Shown here piece by piece: positions 25,616 through 35,312 of a DNA stretch of 64,000 bases. This DNA is from CAZLFQ01 sp964558975. GTDB lineage: Bacteria; Pseudomonadota; Alphaproteobacteria; Rickettsiales; Midichloriaceae. A program made the translations under genes and the position numbers. Numbering within the stretch: the first letter of the stretch is position 1; every line of letters begins with the position of its first letter. Below the pieces are notes generated by a model that made no database searches, had not been told where the DNA came from, and saw only the letters and a list, made by a program, of their open reading frames with translations. The stretch covers positions 62,001 to 126,000 of the forward strand of contig CAZLFQ010000001.1 of assembly GCA_964558975.1 (NCBI GenBank), written 5' to 3'.

Positions 25616-27400
25616 CTATACAACCTTCTTATCATCCTTGTATTTACGATAAAGTTTGGCATAGTCACCACCTTTATCTAATAATTCTTTATGATTTCCA
25701 TACTCTTTTATAATCCCATTAGAGACTACATAGATTAAATCTGCAGATTCAATTGTTGAGAGCCTGTGAGCAATTACAATTGTTGTACGCCCTTTTTTGA
25801 GATACTCAAGAGCCATTTGAACTTGCTTTTCAGATATAGTATCCAGCGCTGATGTAGCTTCATCTAATAATAGAATAGGGGCGTTTTTGAGTATAGCTCG
25901 AGCAATAGCTATTCTTTGTCTTTGTCCACCTGATAACTTATGTCCATGCTGTCCAATTTGTGTATCATAACCTTCAGGTAAGCTGCTGATAAAGTCATGT
26001 GCAGCAGCAGCAAGAGCCGCATCCATTATTTCTTCATCGGTAGCGTCTAGTTTTCCATATCTAATGTTTTCTCGCACTGTATCATCAAATAAGGCCACTT
26101 CTTGACTGACTAATGCCATGGCTTCACGTATAGACTTGATGCGAAGATTTTTGATATTTTTACCATCAATCGTTATGTCGCCATAGTCAGCATCATATAA
26201 TCTTTGGAGTAAGTTAAAGATTGTAGATTTTCCACTGCCAGAACTTCCAACAAGAGCAACTGTCTTGCCTTGAGGAATATGCAGATTCACTCCATCTAAT
26301 ATTTTTTTGCCAGATTTATAGGAGAAAAAAACATTTGAGAAACGAATGTTGTAGGTTCTGAATTGAGCGATTTGCTGAGATGGATTATCAATTATCATTG
26401 GTTGCTCATCAAGCATCTGGAATAATCTTTTTGATGCGGATAAACCTTCTTGCATAGATGTGTTTAGATTGGAAATTTTTTTCAAAGGCTGGTACGCCAT
26501 CAATAAAGCTGCAATGAAAGAGAAGAAAGAGCCAGGTGTTGTAATTCCGTTAATTACTTGATAGCCGCCATATCCAATAATCAAAGCTACAGCAACGCCA
26601 CCAAGGGTTTCCATGATTGGAGAGGATGCAGATTCAACATATGCAGCTTTTTTATATAAAGTCAAAAATCTATCGATGATTCTGCCAGCACGCGAAATTT
26701 CATAATCTTCTCTACAGTATGATTTGATAATTCTAGTATTCTGGAAAGTTTCATCTAACCTAACTGTAAAGCCTGATAACTCTTCTTGCATGTTGCGAGA
26801 GATCTTCCTCATTCTTCTGCCTAACTTAAAAATAGGGTAAAAAGCTAAGGGGAAAATTATTAGTGCAATCATTGCTAGCTGTGGGCTTTGATAAAACATT
26901 AATCCAATAAGACCTGCAGCTGTGCAAAATTCTATTGCAATTCCTGTCATTACATCTGAAACAGTTCGACGCATTGCATTTATATCGTTTGTAAATCTTG
27001 AAATAAGGTTTCCAGAAGGATAGTCGTTTAGGAAGCGCATATCAGCATAGATCAAATGGGTATACAATCTGAGCTGAATATCCGTCAAAATCTTTTGGCC
27101 AATCATCTTCATAGTTGAGGATTGGTAAAAGCTAGCTGCGCCCTTTAACAAAGCATTTAAAAATACTGCAGCGGGAATGATATAAAGCATTGTCGCATTT
27201 TTATTCAGAAAAATCTCATCAAGTACAGGTTTCAACAACCACGCATTCATTGCGGTGGTTATTGATACCAGAATCATACAAGAAAGAGCAATTAAAATAC
27301 CTTTTCTTTGAGATTTTACGTACTCAGAAAAAATTCTTGATAGAAGGTAAAACCCGCTATCATATTTGCTACTTGCATTAAAATTTCTAACAGCTTCCAA
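25616..27400 (-). CDS. MsbA-like ABC exporter, fused permease-ATPase
   Basis: The 594-residue protein has an N-terminal six-segment ABC exporter domain (from ALSCMILVSITTAM onward, with the LVSRFTNDI-like coupling region SGNLISRFTNDINAMRRTVS) and a C-terminal ATPase with Walker A GSSGSGKST, signature LSGGQRQRIAIARA, Walker B ILLLDEATSALD and a switch His in AHRLST. It resembles MsbA-type lipid A or phospholipid flippases, common in Rickettsiales, but a peptide or drug exporter cannot be excluded. It sits 18 bp downstream of rne. Confidence 0.9.
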   Translation of the reverse strand: MEAVRNFNASSKYDSGFYLLSRIFSEYVKSQRKGILIALSCMILVSITTAMNAWLLKPVLDEIFLNKNATMLYIIPAAVFLNALLKGAASFYQSSTMKMIGQKILTDIQLRLYTHLIYADMRFLNDYPSGNLISRFTNDINAMRRTVSDVMTGIAIEFCTAAGLIGLMFYQSPQLAMIALIIFPLAFYPIFKLGRRMRKISRNMQEELSGFTVRLDETFQNTRIIKSYCREDYEISRAGRIIDRFLTLYKKAAYVESASSPIMETLGGVAVALIIGYGGYQVINGITTPGSFFSFIAALLMAYQPLKKISNLNTSMQEGLSASKRLFQMLDEQPMIIDNPSQQIAQFRTYNIRFSNVFFSYKSGKKILDGVNLHIPQGKTVALVGSSGSGKSTIFNLLQRLYDADYGDITIDGKNIKNLRIKSIREAMALVSQEVALFDDTVRENIRYGKLDATDEEIMDAALAAAAHDFISSLPEGYDTQIGQHGHKLSGGQRQRIAIARAILKNAPILLLDEATSALDTISEKQVQMALEYLKKGRTTIVIAHRLSTIESADLIYVVSNGIIKEYGNHKELLDKGGDYAKLYRKYKDDKKVV

Positions 27401-27418
27401 GTGAATACCCTGTATTTA

Positions 27419-29674
27419 TTAATCTACAATCTTTTTCCAAATTTCTTTTAAAAGAGATTGATTTTTTTCTCTGCGTACAGCCATTTCAGCTTCAAACTTT
27501 TCTGCATTAATAGGCTCATCACTGAATTCAGGACGAACTTTGTTTTTGTGTTCGTGTCTATGTTCAGTTGGTTGATCAGAGTGTTGATGCCTTCTATCCT
27601 CACGGTTGTTATGGTGTCTATTATCTCTACCATGACCACCATGTCTTTTGAAACGACGTTTTCCAGAAAATCTATCTTGTGTAGATGATTCTTGAGTGAT
27701 CTCAGCTAAGTTACTAGGCTGTTCTGAAGTATCTGCCATCAAAGAAGGAGGTTGAATGTCATCAGCTTGATCTTCTACTTTTGAGTTTGGATTGCTGTTA
27801 GGATTGTTATGATCGGACCTATGCCTGTTTTTACCAAACCTATCACGATGATTCCTACGTCTGTTGTTATTAGGCCTATTGCGATCGTTATTATCTCTTC
27901 TTTTAAACTTGATCTCTTCTTTTTCAGCTTCCAATGTAGCTACATCTTCTTCAACATCATGTTCGATGTTGATATTGGATAAAGCTTGTTGAGGTTGTTG
28001 TTCACGTTTTCCTTGAGTTTTCTTCAATTCAATATAGAAACCATCACCACCAGCAGTTTCATCTGTATAAAGAATCACTTTTCCGCCAAGTTTTTTCTCA
28101 ATTTCAGCAATCTCTGTTCTTTTATTGTTTAGCATATGATGGATTAGCTGTGAGCTTCCTGAAACATGTATTTCCCCAGCTTTCTCAGTTGAGCCTTCGC
28201 TTTCTATAGCTCTTAAAACGGAAATAGATGTAGCTTCAATTGGTCTAATTCTACCTTTGCCATTACAATGATTACAAACCTCTGTGTTAGCTTCCATAAA
28301 GCTCTGGCGTAGTCTTTGTCTAGACATTTCAAGCAATCCAAATGTGCTGATTCTACCAACTTGAATTTTGGCTCTATCATTATCTAGAGCTTGTTTAAAT
28401 GCTCGTTCGATATTTTTACGATTTTTCATCTCTTCCATATCGATGAAATCTATAACTATAAGACCTGATAAATCGCGAAGTCTAAGCTGTCTGGCAATTT
28501 CATCAGCAGCTTCTAAGTTTGTTTTTAGGGCTGTGCTTTCAATGTTTCTTTCAGATGTAGATCTTCCAGAGTTCACGTCAATTGCAACGAGTGCTTCTGT
28601 ATGGTTAATAACAATGTAACCACCAGACCTTAAAGGAACTTGGCTATTATAAAGCGATGATAATTGTTGATCAACTTTATACTTAGCAAAAACAGGGGTA
28701 TTTCCTGTATACTGTTTTATTTTTGTAATATGTCTTGGAAGGATAAGTTTCATGAACTCTTTCGCATCTTCAAATGCTTTTTGTCCTTCAATTTGAATTT
28801 CTTCAATCTCACCATCGTATAAATCTCTGATGGATTTCTTAATTACATCTCCCTCTTCATGGATAAAGGCAGGAGCATTTGATTTCAAAGTGTGCTCTCT
28901 AATATTATCCCAAAGTTTTTGTAAGTATGAAAAGTCGCGCTTAATTTCCGTCTTAGTCTTGTAACTTCCAGCTGTTCTAATTATAACGGCACCTTGACCA
29001 CCAAGTTGTTCAGTAAATTCATTGGCGATATCTTTTAAGCGCATGCGGTCTTCATGATCTTCGATCTTTCTAGATACACCACCACCTTTTGTAGCATTAG
29101 GCATGAATACACAATACCTTCCAGCAAGAGAAACATAGCTTGTTATTGAAGCTCCCTTATTGCCTCTTTCTTCTTTTTCAATTTGAACTAATATAACTTG
29201 GTCCTTCTTTATAACCTCTTGAATTTTATATCTCTTGTAGAAATAAACTTCTTCGCCATATTCCTCGTCATCATAATTTTTTGAAACTTGTTCTGGCATT
29301 ATGATTTCGCTTAGGATATCGGCATCTTCAGGGTTGATATCTGTTGTAGCGGGCTTATCTTCTGAATGCTTATTTCTTTTTTTACGAGCATTCGATAATT
29401 CTTCCATTAGCTTTTCTTTGTCAGCTTTTGGAATCTGATAGTAATCAGGGTGTATTTCAGAGAATGGTAAAAAACCTTGCTTTTGGACGCCATAATCTAC
29501 AAATGCAGCCTGTAGAGATGGCTCAACTCTTGTTACTTTGGCTAAATATATATTTCCTTTAATCGATCTTTTTGCGTTCTGATATTCAAATTCTTCTATT
29601 GATCCATCATTACTAACCACTACCCTTATTTCTTCTGGATGTGCGGCATCGATTAACATTCGACGTGTTGACAT
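27419..29674 (-). CDS. rne: Ribonuclease E/G family endoribonuclease
   Basis: The 751-residue protein starts with the RNase E/G N-terminus (RRMLIDAAHPEEIRVVVSND) and a split S1 domain (GNIYLAKVTRVEPSLQAAFV), followed by the catalytic DNase I-like domain with VAIDVNSGRSTSERNIE and GLIVIDFIDM (the two Mg-binding Asp) and the zinc-link cysteines CNHCNGKGR. The C-terminal ~170 residues are an Asn/Arg/His/Glu-rich disordered tail, as expected for a degradosome scaffold. An acidic, Lys-rich insert lies within the S1 region (about residues 90-140). It is the first gene of an operon with the MsbA-like exporter and ccmA. Confidence 0.95.
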   Translation of the reverse strand: MSTRRMLIDAAHPEEIRVVVSNDGSIEEFEYQNAKRSIKGNIYLAKVTRVEPSLQAAFVDYGVQKQGFLPFSEIHPDYYQIPKADKEKLMEELSNARKKRNKHSEDKPATTDINPEDADILSEIIMPEQVSKNYDDEEYGEEVYFYKRYKIQEVIKKDQVILVQIEKEERGNKGASITSYVSLAGRYCVFMPNATKGGGVSRKIEDHEDRMRLKDIANEFTEQLGGQGAVIIRTAGSYKTKTEIKRDFSYLQKLWDNIREHTLKSNAPAFIHEEGDVIKKSIRDLYDGEIEEIQIEGQKAFEDAKEFMKLILPRHITKIKQYTGNTPVFAKYKVDQQLSSLYNSQVPLRSGGYIVINHTEALVAIDVNSGRSTSERNIESTALKTNLEAADEIARQLRLRDLSGLIVIDFIDMEEMKNRKNIERAFKQALDNDRAKIQVGRISTFGLLEMSRQRLRQSFMEANTEVCNHCNGKGRIRPIEATSISVLRAIESEGSTEKAGEIHVSGSSQLIHHMLNNKRTEIAEIEKKLGGKVILYTDETAGGDGFYIELKKTQGKREQQPQQALSNINIEHDVEEDVATLEAEKEEIKFKRRDNNDRNRPNNNRRRNHRDRFGKNRHRSDHNNPNSNPNSKVEDQADDIQPPSLMADTSEQPSNLAEITQESSTQDRFSGKRRFKRHGGHGRDNRHHNNREDRRHQHSDQPTEHRHEHKNKVRPEFSDEPINAEKFEAEMAVRREKNQSLLKEIWKKIVD

Positions 29675-30062
29675 TGTTCAAATTCCTGTATTTTAAGATT
29701 ATATTTTTTCTAGAAAGCATTTCTTTCTTAGTTTTACTTTTTCTTTTTATTGAGCATCTTGTTGTTAATTTTGATTCTAATTCTAAGATGCTAACATTTG
29801 CTTAAGAGGGCTTACTATCTACTTCAGCTGCCTAATCTATTGCTTGTGATGCATTAAACAACAAAAGGGTGTATATGTCAAACTGAAATTAAGATTAGAT
29901 GTTTTAACTAACAAAGCTCTATTCTATGATATTTAGCATACCAACAGCTGCTCTAACAAAGCTTCGCTACTTGTTTTTGCGCCGCAGCAAATAATAACGT
30001 TTGCAATTGAACCAAAAAAAATTATATTGGCGAGATTAAGTACCTTGATATTTTTAGAGAAA
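29675..30062. other. 388-bp intergenic region between rne and secF
   Basis: No convincing gene is seen. Two long-range inverted repeats occur: GCATCTT (29754) with AAGATGC (29785), and CTAATCT (29832) with AGATTAG (29892). The rne-proximal part is probably its 5' leader, where RNase E commonly autoregulates; the rest contains the secF promoter. I recognise no known RNA family. Confidence 0.4.
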
Positions 30063-30992
30063 ATGAGATTTCCGATAGTACTAGTGCCACATAAGACAAA
30101 TATAAACTTCATAGGAATGAAGTGGATAGCGTTTGTTTTTAGCATTTTTATAACAATCGCAACGTTTGTGATAATGGTTACTCATGGCTTAAACTTTGGC
30201 ATCGACTTTACTGGTGGTATTATAATAGAAGCTCGCACAAGTAAAAATTATGAAATTTCTCAAGTTAGAGATTTGCTAGGCGACGCTGGTTATCATGGTG
30301 CGAACATACAAAACTTTGGAAATAACGGCGACTTGTTGATAAGGCTACAGCCTAAAAAAACAGATGATCAAGTCAAAGAAATTGCACATATAAAAGATAT
30401 TTTAAATACTTTTTTTGAGAATAGTGTTGAGTTTAGAAGAGTAGATTATGTAGGCCCTAAAGTAGGGAAGGAATTAATTGAAAAAGGCTTAATGGCGCTG
30501 GTTATATCACTAATAGTGATGAGTACATATATAGCTATAAGGTTTAATTGGAAATATGGTGTTGGTGTTATTGTTGCATTATTTCATGACGCAATTGCAA
30601 CAGTAGGTTTCTATGTTGTTACACAATATGAATTTGATTTATATTCAATAGCTGCAATTTTGACAATTGTTGGATATTCAATAAATGATACGGTCGTAAT
30701 TTATGATCGTATTAGAGAAAATTTGCGCAAGTATAAGGCTCCTGATATGGCTGATATCATCAACCTTAGCGTAAATGAAACCCTATCTAGAACAATAATG
30801 ACTGTATCAACTACGCTCTTGGTATGTCTTGCACTTGTTCTATTTGGTGGAGAAGTCATAAAAGGCTTCAGCATGGCATTGCTTTTCGGGATTGCGTTTG
30901 GCACATATTCTTCGGTATATATCGCTGCTCCAATTCTTATGCATACCGGCTTTAAAGCTGAGATAGCTAAAGCTCAGCAACAAGCTGGATAA
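30063..30992 (+). CDS. secF: Protein translocase subunit SecF
   Basis: I place the start at 30063, giving a 309-residue protein beginning MRFPIVLVPHKTNINFIGMK, the usual SecF N-terminus; an in-frame upstream start adds 12 residues that do not fit. It has six membrane segments, the DFTGGIIIEA motif in the first periplasmic stretch, and VGYSINDTVVIYDRIREN in the family-typical position. It would act with SecD in proton-driven export through SecYEG. secD is not adjacent, so the pair is split. Confidence 0.95.
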   Translation: MRFPIVLVPHKTNINFIGMKWIAFVFSIFITIATFVIMVTHGLNFGIDFTGGIIIEARTSKNYEISQVRDLLGDAGYHGANIQNFGNNGDLLIRLQPKKTDDQVKEIAHIKDILNTFFENSVEFRRVDYVGPKVGKELIEKGLMALVISLIVMSTYIAIRFNWKYGVGVIVALFHDAIATVGFYVVTQYEFDLYSIAAILTIVGYSINDTVVIYDRIRENLRKYKAPDMADIINLSVNETLSRTIMTVSTTLLVCLALVLFGGEVIKGFSMALLFGIAFGTYSSVYIAAPILMHTGFKAEIAKAQQQAG

Positions 30993-31015
30993 TCCCAAAT
31001 ATAAAGGTAAATTTA

Positions 31016-32503
31016 ATGAGCATAAAAAAATATTTTAAATGTAAGTCTATTGATAGTTTAGTGAATGAGGTGAAAAAATCTCATGATCTTGAAAGATCAC
31101 TTTCAGCATTCCAACTAGTTCTACTAGGAATTGGAGCCATCATTGGTGCTGGAATATTTGTGTTTACGGGCTCGGCAGCGGGACAACACGCAGGCCCAGC
31201 TATTACACTTTCATTTGTTCTTGCAGGTCTAGCATGCGCATGCGCTGCGCTTTGTTATGCAGAGCTAGCATCTATGATTCCCGTGGCAGGAAGTTCTTAT
31301 ACATATTCATACGCAACACTTGGCGAATTACCAGCATGGTTAATTGCAGGCATGGTCACCTTAACTTATGGGTTGGGTGCAGCATCGGTTGCAAGTGGTT
31401 GGTCGGCTTACTTACAGGATTTCTTAGGTACGCATAATATTCTTCATGTTCCAACTATTTTTTCAAAAAGCTTTGGTTATAGTATTCAAGATAGCGTTAC
31501 AGGAGAGATGGTAACAACTTTAGTTGATCTTCCAGCATTGTTTATTGTTTTGTTCCTTGGCGGAGTGGTTCTTAGAGGAGCTGAAAGTTCTGCGTTGTTT
31601 AATTCAATAGTTGTTGCTATTAAAATGACCGTTATTTTTGGTTTCATAGTACTGGGCGCAACTAAAGTAAATCCTGAAAATTGGACACCGTTTATTCCTG
31701 AAAATACTGGTAATTTCGGAGAGTTCGGTTTGTCAGGAATTATTGCTGGTTCGGCTGTGATATTCTTAGCTTATACAGGCTTTGATGCTGTAGCAACTGC
31801 TGCTCAGGAAACAAAGAATCCAAAGCGTGATCTTCCAATTGGAATAATAGGTTCGTTAGGGATTTGTATAGTTGTGTATGTTCTAGTATCGCTTGTACTT
31901 ACTGGTCTAGCTCCATACCAAGAGTTAAATGTTGCTAACCCTATGTCGGTAGCTGTTGATAAAATGGGTATGTCTTGGTTTGCAGATGCTGTGAAATTGG
32001 GTGCAATTGCAGGGCTAACCTCTGTGATATTAGTGCTAATATTCGGCATTGTTCGTATTTTTTATGCTGTAACTCACGATGGTTTATTGCCTGACTGGTT
32101 AGCTAAAACACATAAAAAATATCATACACCACATCTGATTACTTATATTGCAACTGGTTCAATAGCTGTTATGGCTTCAATGATTCCTGTTGATAAGTTA
32201 GTTAAATTAGCAAACTTTGGTACACTAGTAACATTTGCTATAGTTTGTTTAGGTACATTGTTACTTAGATATACTAAGCCTGAAATCAAAAGAGATTTCA
32301 GATGTCCATTTGTTCCGGTTGTTCCTTTAGTAGGTATAGCAGTGTTTGGTGCAATTCTTTATGGATTGCCATCTGAAATATTCTGTTATGCAGCTATCTG
32401 GGTTGCATTTTTGATAGTTGTGTACTTCTTATATGGAAGACATAACAGTCATATGTTCCACCCACATAAAAAAGAAAAAGTGTTGAGACACAAACACGCA
32501 TAA
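31016..32503 (+). CDS. APC family amino acid permease
   Basis: The 495-residue protein has about 12-14 membrane segments and the APC superfamily signature GIGAIIGAGIFVFTG in the first segment, followed by GPAITLSFVLAGLACACAAL and YAELASMIPVAGSSYTYSY. The later half includes the GFDAVATAAQETKNPKRDLP motif typical of cationic amino acid transporter-like permeases. Import of a host amino acid is the likely role. It starts 23 bp after secF and may share its transcript; a strong terminator follows. Confidence 0.93.
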   Translation: MSIKKYFKCKSIDSLVNEVKKSHDLERSLSAFQLVLLGIGAIIGAGIFVFTGSAAGQHAGPAITLSFVLAGLACACAALCYAELASMIPVAGSSYTYSYATLGELPAWLIAGMVTLTYGLGAASVASGWSAYLQDFLGTHNILHVPTIFSKSFGYSIQDSVTGEMVTTLVDLPALFIVLFLGGVVLRGAESSALFNSIVVAIKMTVIFGFIVLGATKVNPENWTPFIPENTGNFGEFGLSGIIAGSAVIFLAYTGFDAVATAAQETKNPKRDLPIGIIGSLGICIVVYVLVSLVLTGLAPYQELNVANPMSVAVDKMGMSWFADAVKLGAIAGLTSVILVLIFGIVRIFYAVTHDGLLPDWLAKTHKKYHTPHLITYIATGSIAVMASMIPVDKLVKLANFGTLVTFAIVCLGTLLLRYTKPEIKRDFRCPFVPVVPLVGIAVFGAILYGLPSEIFCYAAIWVAFLIVVYFLYGRHNSHMFHPHKKEKVLRHKHA

Positions 32504-32510
32504 TTTAAAA

Positions 32511-32531
32511 GCCCCGAAAGGGGCTTTTTTT
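32511..32531. terminator. Rho-independent terminator, probably bidirectional
   Basis: GCCCC-GAAA-GGGGC is followed by seven T on the plus strand, with an AAAA tract on the other side. It separates the permease gene from the convergent 652-aa gene. Confidence 0.9.
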
Positions 32532-32545
32532 ATGAGTATTACTAA

Positions 32546-34504
32546 TTAGCGCGAAATTCCACCATCTGTATTTATTTGAGAAGCAGTCAAACCTTGTTTT
32601 ATTGCTTCTTTTCTTTTTGGGGGTTCTTTTCTTAATTTTTCTCTTAGAAGCTCTTTTTTTTCTGCATTAGTTTTTGCAGCTCGATCTGATTCTTTTGCAT
32701 GACTTTCAAGCTCATTACTAACATCACTAACACCCCTTGTTAAATCATCAAATTCTTTGGCTTCTTTCGCAAAGTCATTTGCTTTTTCAATTTTAAGTAA
32801 ATCATCATCAGCTGAAGATAATTTTGAATCGCTACCTTTTTCATTGCCCAAAAGTTTATCTAGTTCTTCAATATCTTTTTCTTCTTTAAATCCTTCCATA
32901 AGTTCAAGCCCATCATCAGATATTTCTTTAAACTCTTCTGAAGAAGCTATGAAACTATCTATCTCAGCAAATATTTTATTAGCTTTTAATTGTTTAGGAG
33001 TAAGTTCTATATCCGAACCCACTTTAGAGTTTGATGTCTCTATTCCCATTAATTTATCAAGCTCTTTATATTCTGCATCATAGTCTATTTTGCTTTCTGA
33101 TCTTTTAAGTTTTGAAGACGGAATGACCTTACTTGTTTCTTCAACTTCTTGCATAGTTTCGGTCACTTTTAATGTTGGAGTTTCAACTAACATATCTTGA
33201 ATATCATCTTTAGATTCAATTTTGTTAGGCTTCACAGTTTTAAATTTATTCTTAACTTTTTCGAAAGCGGCTGCAAATTTGGACTTACCTTTTTTACTTG
33301 GCTCAACTTTTTTAGCGTCAGTAGATTCTATTTCTACTGGCTTTTCTGATATAGTAGGTTTAGGTTCATATGAATTAGAATGTGAGGTAGTATCAATACT
33401 TTTCTTTTTCAAATGATCAATCGCTTCTTTAGCCATTTCTTCTGGATATACTGTGTTGGCAATATCTTCTCTAGAAGGCAACGTCCACAAGTTTATTTTA
33501 ACTTTGTTTACATCGTCTGGGAGAACTGATTTAATTACATCTGACTTAATTAAAATTCCACCTGCTAATTCTCTGCATTTAAGAATTTTATCATAATCTC
33601 TTGTTTCTTTAGGATTAACATTTTCAAGAGCTAGAATCTTATCACCTAGAAGTTTAACAGCATTTTGTACATTTTTATCTTCTAGAATTGCCGGTGAAAC
33701 AAAAGATTGGATTAATCTAGTAGCTTCATAAGCTCTTTGAAAATCTTCTGAGCTTATATCGTCAGAAGTAATAAAATTAAGAAGTTTAGAGAACTCAGAG
33801 ATGGTCTTATTTCTTCTATCAACTTTTTCTGAATTATATCTATTCTTTATTTTGTCCTTTGTAACATTTCCCAATATTGGCTGAGAATTTTGACCAAGAA
33901 TTTCTTTAACTACAGCATATTGTTTTTTTATTTCTTCTTGTTTGTTTGTAGCAATTACTTGTTTAAATTCTCCGATTACAATAGGTACTGGATTATCTGG
34001 TGTTTCCTTTTTGCTTGGTGATATATCTTGATTTTCATTAGTAAAAGCTAATACTAATTCTTTCGGCAGAATTGATTTAATAGCTTCAGACTTAATTAAA
34101 AGTCCACCGACTAATTCTTTATATTTAATGATTTTCTCTTTTTCTTCTATAAGATCAGAATTTTGCATATAGGTGATTTTCTCACCAACTGCTTTAATTG
34201 AGTTTTGTAGATCAGGATCCTGAAGAATTTTAGGTGAAACAAAACGTTGAACTAAGGTTATTGCTTCGAATATGTCCTGAAAGAGCTTAGAGTTTATATT
34301 ATCGTATGAGATCATATTGTAGAGCCCAGTCAAAGCAGAAATAATTCTTTGTTCTCTTTCTTCCTTACTAATCTCGCTATCAAAGTTTAGGGGAGTATCC
34401 TCTCTCAATAAAGATTGTACACGCTTATACTGCTCTTTGGGTTCACTTACTTCGCGAAGTGCTTTTATTATGTCTATAGCAATTTTTGTAGGTTTTGCAC
34501 GCAT
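32546..34504 (-). CDS. Large hydrophilic protein with an internal duplication, 652 aa
   Basis: Residues about 22-150 and about 193-335 are clearly homologous: each has an IxALxxLxNxI-type start, then LFQDIFEAITLVQRFVSPKI versus DFQRAYEATRLIQSFVSPAI, then a helical part ending KELVGGLLIKSEAIKSILP versus RELAGGILIKSDVIKSVLP. The remaining ~300 residues are Lys/Glu/Ser-rich, probably disordered and coiled-coil, with DELDKLLG-type acidic pieces and a basic C-terminal region (REKLRKEPPKRKEAIKQG). There is no signal peptide or membrane segment. No known family is recognised. It has a CtrA-type box with the same -10 as the 38.8-kb ankyrin gene. Confidence 0.75.
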   Translation of the reverse strand: MRAKPTKIAIDIIKALREVSEPKEQYKRVQSLLREDTPLNFDSEISKEEREQRIISALTGLYNMISYDNINSKLFQDIFEAITLVQRFVSPKILQDPDLQNSIKAVGEKITYMQNSDLIEEKEKIIKYKELVGGLLIKSEAIKSILPKELVLAFTNENQDISPSKKETPDNPVPIVIGEFKQVIATNKQEEIKKQYAVVKEILGQNSQPILGNVTKDKIKNRYNSEKVDRRNKTISEFSKLLNFITSDDISSEDFQRAYEATRLIQSFVSPAILEDKNVQNAVKLLGDKILALENVNPKETRDYDKILKCRELAGGILIKSDVIKSVLPDDVNKVKINLWTLPSREDIANTVYPEEMAKEAIDHLKKKSIDTTSHSNSYEPKPTISEKPVEIESTDAKKVEPSKKGKSKFAAAFEKVKNKFKTVKPNKIESKDDIQDMLVETPTLKVTETMQEVEETSKVIPSSKLKRSESKIDYDAEYKELDKLMGIETSNSKVGSDIELTPKQLKANKIFAEIDSFIASSEEFKEISDDGLELMEGFKEEKDIEELDKLLGNEKGSDSKLSSADDDLLKIEKANDFAKEAKEFDDLTRGVSDVSNELESHAKESDRAAKTNAEKKELLREKLRKEPPKRKEAIKQGLTASQINTDGGISR

Positions 34505-34535
34505 AAATAATCACCAGCTGTTATATATAAGCCTA

Positions 34536-34568
34536 ATGATAACAACTAATAGTTAATAAATTGTAAAG
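34536..34568 (-). promoter_or_regulatory. CtrA-type box and -10 of the 652-aa gene
   Basis: On the minus strand CTTTAC (34568) and ATTAAC (34557) are 11 bp apart, and TATCAT begins at 34541, 16 bp after the second half-site start. The first half-site is a poor match. Confidence 0.4.
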
Positions 34569-34645
34569 AGAGTAGTATAAGTTAGTAATTGATATTAGCA
34601 GAATTGCATGATAGTTTAAGGCTGTTCAATTAATTAGAGTGATAT

Positions 34646-35245
34646 ATGGGACGTCGTGGAGACCATAGTTTTGAAGAGTTGTCTAAAATGATTTTAGATG
34701 CTGCTTATGACATTTTAGAAAAAGAAGGTTATTCCAAACTTAGTACTCGAAAAATAGCTGCTCAGATTGGTTATACAGTAGGAACATTATATAATGTATT
34801 TCAAAATTTGGACGATATTTTTGTGCACCTAAATGGCAGGACGCTAGATAAACTGATTCAACATTTAAACGCAGCAGTGGCTAATGACTCAAAAGAAAGC
34901 AAGGTTAAGGTCTTAGCTCAGGCCTATATAGACTTCAGTAGGCAAAATTTTAATCTTTGGAGCACTCTCTTTGACTATAGATTTTCAGAAAATCACCAAG
35001 TGCCAAAATGGTACAATGAAAAAATCAATAGCCTTTATGGGGTAGTTGAAAAAAGTATTAGACCATTACTTTCTGTAAAGCATCAAGACCAAACTAAAGA
35101 AATTATCACAGTACTTTGGTCAGGAATTCATGGGATTTGTATTTTATCGATTAAAGGAAAATTAGATAGAACTGGTGTAGAATCTGCATCTGTACTAGTT
35201 GATCATTTTCTAAATAACTATATGAATGGCGTTGGGTTAAACTAA
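34646..35245 (+). CDS. TetR family transcriptional regulator
   Basis: The 199-residue protein has an N-terminal TetR helix-turn-helix (AAYDILEKEGYSKLSTRKIA followed by AQIGYTVGTLYNVFQNLDDI) and an all-helical ligand-binding domain with WSTLFDYRFSE and the later ITVLWSGIHGICILS, resembling the TetR_C/WHG-type C-terminal domain. It would repress nearby or own transcription until a small ligand binds. No clear operator palindrome is seen at its own start. A small inverted repeat (TGAACT/AGTTCA, 35257-35273) lies downstream, before mipZ. Confidence 0.88.
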   Translation: MGRRGDHSFEELSKMILDAAYDILEKEGYSKLSTRKIAAQIGYTVGTLYNVFQNLDDIFVHLNGRTLDKLIQHLNAAVANDSKESKVKVLAQAYIDFSRQNFNLWSTLFDYRFSENHQVPKWYNEKINSLYGVVEKSIRPLLSVKHQDQTKEIITVLWSGIHGICILSIKGKLDRTGVESASVLVDHFLNNYMNGVGLN

Positions 35246-35312
35246 GACGTCTTTCTTGAACTCTTTAAGTTCATATGTTACCTTCTATTAGGTTTAATTT
35301 AAAGGGCGATGT

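Noticed and set aside
29933..30145. Small minus-strand frame overlapping the secF start
   Set aside because: It has no ribosome-binding site and runs against the conserved SecF N-terminus.
35257..35273. TGAACT-CTTTA-AGTTCA hairpin as terminator or TetR operator
   Set aside because: The stem is short and lacks a U-run, and there is no second copy at the TetR promoter to support an operator.
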